From the NCBI GenBank assembly GCA_965230605.1, contig CBDDLD010000004.1, positions 620,001 through 684,000 on the forward strand: DNA of 64,000 bases, given 5' to 3'. The notes beneath the pieces were generated by a model that did no database searches, was not told where the DNA came from, and was given only the letters and a program-made list of their open reading frames with translations. The stretch's first letter is position 1. Each line of letters begins with the position of its first letter. Made by a program: the position numbers and the translations under genes. Shown here in pieces: positions 60,507 through 64,000 of this stretch. Origin of the DNA: CBDDLD01 sp965230605. Its GTDB lineage: Bacteria; Bacteroidota; Bacteroidia; Flavobacteriales; Flavobacteriaceae.

Positions 60507-61044
60507 TCTTAATGATTTCTGATAGCAGCTTTTTAGCTCTTAAGAGTTTCACTTTTACATTATTTACAGTCTCGTGCAGTTCGTTGGCGATTTCTTTGTA
60601 GCTAAGTTCTTGAAAGTACCTTAAATTAATAACCTCTTGGTAGTGAGGCTTTAATTTCTTTATGTCACGCAATAACTTAGCGAGATTCTGTTCTGTAATG
60701 ATCTTATCTTCTGGTGATGGAGATTCGTCAATAATGTTGTAAACGCCATCATCTGTATGTTTGGTTTTGCTAGATATGGATGCTTTATGTTTTCTAACTA
60801 AATCTACGTGGATGTTCTTAGAGATCGTAATTAACCAAGTTTTAAAATTGTACTTATCATTATAAGTAGCAATTTTGTCAAAGGCTTTTGAAAATGTTTG
60901 TATGGTAATGTCTTCAGCATCATTCTCGTTTTCAGTTCTTTTAAGCTGAAAATTATAGACATCATTCCAATAATTATCTAGCAGAAAATTGAATGCGATT
61001 TGATTGTTCTCTTTTGCTAGTTGAATGGCCTTTTTTACTTCCAA
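60487..61044 (-). CDS. RNA polymerase sigma factor, ECF type
   Basis: A 185-residue sigma-70 family protein with regions 2 and 4. Region 2 includes YNFQLKRTENENDAEDITIQTFSKAFDKIATYNDKYNFKTWLITISKNIHVDLVRK; region 4 includes LKPHYQEVINLRYFQELSYKEIANELHETVNNVKVKLLRAKKLL, a helix-turn-helix. It lacks regions 1 and 3, as expected for ECF factors. No anti-sigma gene is next to it, unlike most ECF systems. It sits between a glycosyltransferase gene (10-base overlap) and the Nramp gene (20-base overlap), so all three are translationally linked. Confidence 0.9.
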   Translation of the reverse strand: MEVKKAIQLAKENNQIAFNFLLDNYWNDVYNFQLKRTENENDAEDITIQTFSKAFDKIATYNDKYNFKTWLITISKNIHVDLVRKHKASISSKTKHTDDGVYNIIDESPSPEDKIITEQNLAKLLRDIKKLKPHYQEVINLRYFQELSYKEIANELHETVNNVKVKLLRAKKLLSEIIKNDAYNA

Positions 61045-62147
61045 TGATTAGGTTTTGAAATAAGATTAGCAATAAAGATACAGAATTGAAATCCAATTAA
61101 AAATAATTCTAGTAGAGGAGACCAAATTACCAGATCTAACTCATTCAGTTTCTTTGATGTGTTATAAATAGTAATCGTGTAAAGGATGCTTCTGAGTGTT
61201 ACAAAAGTTACTACCCATTCCCATAAGAAAAGATTAGATAATAGAATAATACCTGTTACCCAGAAGCTTATTTGAGATATATAGAAGATTGATAATAGTA
61301 ATTTATGTTTCCACTTATAGTGTCTTGCCGTAGTGATGTGGCGTCTTTTTTGTATTAACCAGGCTTTAAAACTGGTTTTTGGTTTTGATAAAGTGAAACT
61401 ATTTACATCTGTAGAGATAGCAGTATTACTTTTTGTAGCTATTTCATTGATGAATAAATCATCATCACCTGATTTGATAGTTAAATGATTATTATAACCA
61501 CCACTATTAAAGAATAATTCTTTTCTGTAGGCCATGTTTCTTCCCACTCCCATGTATGGCATACCAAGTTTAGCATAAGAGAAATATTGTAATGCGGTGA
61601 TCAGGGTTTCAAAGCGGATAAGTTTATTTAGAATTGAAAACTTAACTTTCTCATATGCACCATAGCCCAATACTATTGATTTTTCATTAGAAAAATGACT
61701 GCTCATTTGTGAAATCCATGACAAAGAATTTGGCTTGCAATCAGCATCTGTAAATAATAAAAAATCATTTGATGCGGCCTTAATACCTAGAGTAAGCGCA
61801 TATTTTTTATTTCCCCAGAACCTATCAATACTTTTAACGTTAACAATATGAATATTGCTGTGATGTGATTTTAAGGATTTCATTACATCCAAACTATCAT
61901 CTGAAGAGTCGTCATTTACTAATACGATTTCAAAATTTGCATAATCTTGATTTGCAATTAACGGAATATTTGCTCTTAGGTTTTCTGCTTCATTTTTAGC
62001 ACATATGATAACAGATATGGGTATTTTTTTTAGAGACTTTTGAACAGTTTTTTTAGTTGCAAAGCCTATGAGGAAAACTAAATAATAAGCAATTTGTAGT
62101 ATAAAAACCGCTATAAAAAAATAGAATAGGAGTTGTAATAAGAACAT
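61035..62147 (-). CDS. Membrane glycosyltransferase, family 2
   Basis: A 370-residue GT2 protein with a membrane helix at the N-terminus (about 3-30) and two or three at the C-terminus (about 285-365). The nucleotide-sugar domain has VIICAKNEAENLRANIP, EIVLVNDDSSDDS, LLFTDADCKPNSL (DxD-like) and SGDDDLFINE, then IQKRRHIT in place of the QxxRW motif. It should transfer sugars to a lipid or growing polymer at the cytoplasmic face. The acceptor is unknown. It is seven bases from the small upstream gene and overlaps the sigma gene. Confidence 0.88.
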   Translation of the reverse strand: MFLLQLLFYFFIAVFILQIAYYLVFLIGFATKKTVQKSLKKIPISVIICAKNEAENLRANIPLIANQDYANFEIVLVNDDSSDDSLDVMKSLKSHHSNIHIVNVKSIDRFWGNKKYALTLGIKAASNDFLLFTDADCKPNSLSWISQMSSHFSNEKSIVLGYGAYEKVKFSILNKLIRFETLITALQYFSYAKLGMPYMGVGRNMAYRKELFFNSGGYNNHLTIKSGDDDLFINEIATKSNTAISTDVNSFTLSKPKTSFKAWLIQKRRHITTARHYKWKHKLLLSIFYISQISFWVTGIILLSNLFLWEWVVTFVTLRSILYTITIYNTSKKLNELDLVIWSPLLELFLIGFQFCIFIANLISKPNHWK

Positions 62148-62153
62148 TACCCC

Positions 62154-62357
62154 TTAGGAATGTTGAGGTTCTTTACAATCTTTGAATTGATCAGGAGTCT
62201 TACCACAAAAACCACAAGCTTCACCATTTTGATTTAACATCGGATTCTGGCTGGCACAAGTTCCGGCAAATTCACCATCTTTTTTTGCCCATATTTTTAT
62301 TGTAATACCTGCAATTGCTAGACCTAATAGTACTAAAGTGAGTATGACAAGTTTCAT
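62154..62357 (-). CDS. Small membrane protein with cysteine-rich tail
   Basis: A 67-residue protein with one N-terminal helix (about 2-22, LVILTLVLLGLAIAGITIKIW) and a cysteine-containing tail: GTCASQNPMLNQNGEACGFCGKTPDQFKDC (cysteines near 34, 46, 49 and 58). The tail could bind a metal. I recall very similar small proteins in other Flavobacteriia, next to GT2 genes, with no known role. A frame begins at a TTG four codons upstream, but the ATG at 62357 is the natural start. It heads the transcript that continues through the glycosyltransferase, sigma factor and Nramp genes. Confidence 0.75.
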   Translation of the reverse strand: MKLVILTLVLLGLAIAGITIKIWAKKDGEFAGTCASQNPMLNQNGEACGFCGKTPDQFKDCKEPQHS

Positions 62358-62387
62358 TATAGAAATCAATTAATCTTAGTTATAGTG

Positions 62388-62395
62388 CAAAGATA
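62388..62395 (-). promoter_or_regulatory. Bacteroidota -7 promoter element for the four-gene operon
   Basis: TATCTTTG on the minus strand, an exact match 31 bases before the ATG at 62357. Confidence 0.6.
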
Positions 62396-62502
62396 ATGTA
62401 TTTAATTGATTGTATAGACAAAATGGGAGATGTGACCATATGCTTTTTTTCTGTGTCATATTAAATAATGTTAATCGTTTTTACTAACTAATATTTTGTT
62501 TT

Positions 62503-63195
62503 ATGAAAAAATTATTTGCTGAATTTTTCGGTACATTTTGGCTGGTCTTTGGAGGATGTGGGAGTGCAATATTTGCAGCTGGAATAGCTGATGTGGGAAT
62601 TGGTTTTGTTGGAGTATCTCTAGCATTTGGTCTTACAGTATTAACTATGGCTTATGCTGTTGGGCATATATCCGGGGGTCATTTTAACCCAGCTGTGTCC
62701 TTAGGTTTATGGGCAGGGGGGAAGTTTGAATCAAAATCCCTGGTCAGTTACATTATTGCTCAATTATTTGGAGCAATTACTGCAGCTGCTATACTGTATC
62801 TAATTTTAAGTCAGAAATCTGGTTTTGAAACGGTAGGTGGGTTTGCAGCTAATGGTTATGCTGAATTATCACCGCAAGGGTACAGTGCTTTGGCAGCCTT
62901 GATTACAGAATTTTTATTAACCTTATTTTTCTTGCTGATTATTCTGGGGTGTACGGACGTAAAAGCACCTAAAGGATTTGCTCCTATTGCTATCGGTTTG
63001 GGACTAACTTTAATTCATTTGATTAGTATTCCGATTACGAATACATCAGTAAATCCGGCAAGATCTACAAGTCAAGCCATATTTGCTGATGGAAGCTATC
63101 TATCTCAATTATGGCTGTTTTGGTTAGCGCCAATTGCAGGAGCTATAGTTGCAGGGCTTATTTACAGGTCTTTTTTTAAGAGTACTGATGAGTAA
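62503..63195 (+). CDS. aqpZ: Aquaporin Z
   Basis: A 230-residue water channel with six membrane helices. Both NPA motifs are present, at 62-64 (GGHFNPAVSLG) and 184-186 (TSVNPARSTSQA), and the arginine after the second NPA matches the narrow selectivity filter of water-specific channels. AEFFGTFWLVFGGCGSAIFAA is the AqpZ-like start. It functions in osmotic water flow across the inner membrane. It is single in its transcript and ends in a bidirectional terminator. Confidence 0.96.
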   Translation: MKKLFAEFFGTFWLVFGGCGSAIFAAGIADVGIGFVGVSLAFGLTVLTMAYAVGHISGGHFNPAVSLGLWAGGKFESKSLVSYIIAQLFGAITAAAILYLILSQKSGFETVGGFAANGYAELSPQGYSALAALITEFLLTLFFLLIILGCTDVKAPKGFAPIAIGLGLTLIHLISIPITNTSVNPARSTSQAIFADGSYLSQLWLFWLAPIAGAIVAGLIYRSFFKSTDE

Positions 63196-63200
63196 AAATA

Positions 63201-63228
63201 AAAAAGCCGTCTAATAGACGGCTTTTTT
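63201..63228. terminator. Bidirectional terminator between aqpZ and the anti-sigma gene
   Basis: GCCGTCT (63206-63212) pairs with AGACGGC (63216-63222) around a three-base loop. It is flanked by an A-run and a T-run, so it can act on both strands. Confidence 0.88.
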
Positions 63229-63231
63229 ATT

Positions 63232-64000
63232 TTAATTTTCTTGTAATGAGATCTCTGCGACTTCTTTTTGTTCTACAGGATCTTTGTTGTCTTTAGATTC
63301 AATGGTGATACTTAAAGCGACGGCGTCTTCCATATAAGGAATTGGTTTTAATTTACGCTCAGAAGCGTCAAGAATTCCTAAGCTTACCATTTTGTCCTGA
63401 AATTCAGCCCAAATCTGATAATACTGTTCTTCAGGAAGCTTAGGTAACGTAACTACATCTATCATAGATGTTTTATCTACAGGGTTAATGTAAGCTACCG
63501 TTTTTAAGTCTTTTGCACGTTCGTTGCCAGTAAGTACATATTTTTTAGAGTCGGGATTATTCAATTTTTGAAGCTCTAAGGATAATTCACTTAGTTTAGA
63601 ATTATTTTTTTCTATGTCGCCACGTAAGTCAAAAATCTCATCGACTACAATTTGATTCTCATTGGCTAGCAAAGCGTTCTTTTGATATAAAATAAATGAA
63701 GTAACAGCAAATAGAACTGCTGCAGCACTTGCTGCAATACTATACCAAGGGATTCTACTTTTTACTATAGTCTCTCTAACTTCTTCCTCTTTTGTAGCCT
63801 TTAATACCTTGTTTAAAACACCTTTAGGAGCTTCAATAGCATTGACCTTTGAGATAATCTCTAAATTGGTTTGTAGGGCATCAAAAGCATCAGCAACTTC
63901 CGGATAGCTATCTATATAGTGCTCAACTTCCATAGACTCGGTAATAGAAGTGTCACCTACAAGATACTTTTCCAGTAAGCCAGATTTTAAAAATGAATGT
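63232..64000 (-). CDS. Anti-sigma factor, RskA-like (start beyond the window edge)
   Basis: A membrane anti-sigma factor. An internal ATG at 63933 gives 233 residues, but the frame continues upstream through 63934-64000, encoding SFLKSGLLEKYLVGDTSITES, the usual N-terminal sigma-binding start (SGLLEKYLxG). So the true start lies beyond the right edge. It has one membrane helix (about 66-84 from the internal ATG, SIAASAAAVLFAVTSFILY), a coiled-coil-like stretch and a C-terminal RskA domain (VLTGNERAKDLKTVAYINP and LPKLPEEQYYQIWAEF). The partner ECF sigma gene is presumably just upstream, outside the window. The sigma gene at 60487 is an unlikely partner because it is in a separate transcript. 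Confidence 0.88.
   Translation of the reverse strand, partial: HSFLKSGLLEKYLVGDTSITESMEVEHYIDSYPEVADAFDALQTNLEIISKVNAIEAPKGVLNKVLKATKEEEVRETIVKSRIPWYSIAASAAAVLFAVTSFILYQKNALLANENQIVVDEIFDLRGDIEKNNSKLSELSLELQKLNNPDSKKYVLTGNERAKDLKTVAYINPVDKTSMIDVVTLPKLPEEQYYQIWAEFQDKMVSLGILDASERKLKPIPYMEDAVALSITIESKDNKDPVEQKEVAEISLQEN

Noticed and set aside
60487..61044. ECF sigma factor paired with the anti-sigma at the right edge
   Set aside because: The two are in separate transcripts with aqpZ between them, and the anti-sigma N-terminus continues off the edge toward its own likely partner.
1..64000. CRISPR arrays, prophage, insertion sequences, tRNA or rRNA genes
   Set aside because: No regular spaced repeats, transposase or integrase motifs, phage structural genes or cloverleaf-like sequences were found by reading.

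Overview
The window is a 64 kb piece of chromosome from a member of the Flavobacteriaceae (Bacteroidota), probably marine. The evidence is low GC, start regions without Shine-Dalgarno sequences, many copies of the Bacteroidota promoter -7 element TAnnTTTG just upstream of genes, a type IX secretion plug protein, a secreted protein with a type IX sorting domain, and a sodium-pumping NADH:quinone reductase (Nqr). I see no prophage, transposase, CRISPR array, rRNA or tRNA. Coding density is high and no gene-free stretch exceeds 300 bases. Both edges cut genes: the left edge cuts trkH and the right edge cuts an anti-sigma factor gene.

Layout. 1-2.1 kb: the trkH end and three small membrane proteins, two of them tandem paralogues. 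2.1-13 kb: housekeeping genes (aminotransferase, fatty acid desaturase, rsmG, pruA, apaG, a PLP decarboxylase), a type IX-exported lipase-like protein, a possible permuted papain-fold protein, and the type IX plug protein. 13.2-19.4 kb: nqrABCDEF, in which nqrC carries an apparent 2-base insertion near its 3' end; a nested palindromic repeat follows. 19.6-26.5 kb: a CCxxC protein, then a minus-strand group of exported hydrolases (tricorn-like S41 protease, amidohydrolase, acetamidase-like lipoprotein). 26.7-28.9 kb: a three-gene operon ending in apbE, the flavin transferase that Nqr needs. 28.9-35.6 kb: map, gpmI and small enzymes. 35.7-40.6 kb: two carboxypeptidase-regulatory-like proteins, a small exported protein, an M1 peptidase and tatA.

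41.3-49.2 kb is the most coherent metabolic unit: a minus-strand kynurenine catabolic operon. It holds kynureninase, kynurenine 3-monooxygenase, 2-aminomuconate deaminase-like RidA, 2-aminomuconate semialdehyde dehydrogenase, 3-hydroxyanthranilate 3,4-dioxygenase and an ACMS decarboxylase-like amidohydrolase. It also carries three passengers: a PH-like small protein whose start codon seems lost, a PsbP/DcrB-like exported protein, and an SDR protein without the catalytic Tyr and Lys. Tryptophan dioxygenase and kynurenine formamidase are not in the window.

49.2-64 kb: an iron-sulfur/CDGSH fusion protein, msrA, a coiled-coil protein with Nif3, lpxK, a TPR hybrid histidine kinase, lipA-gap, an overlapping group of glycosyltransferase, ECF sigma factor and non-canonical Nramp transporter, aqpZ, and the anti-sigma factor. 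Start sites were revised where a promoter element lies inside a longer open frame (rsmG, pruA, the lipase, map, kynU and others).
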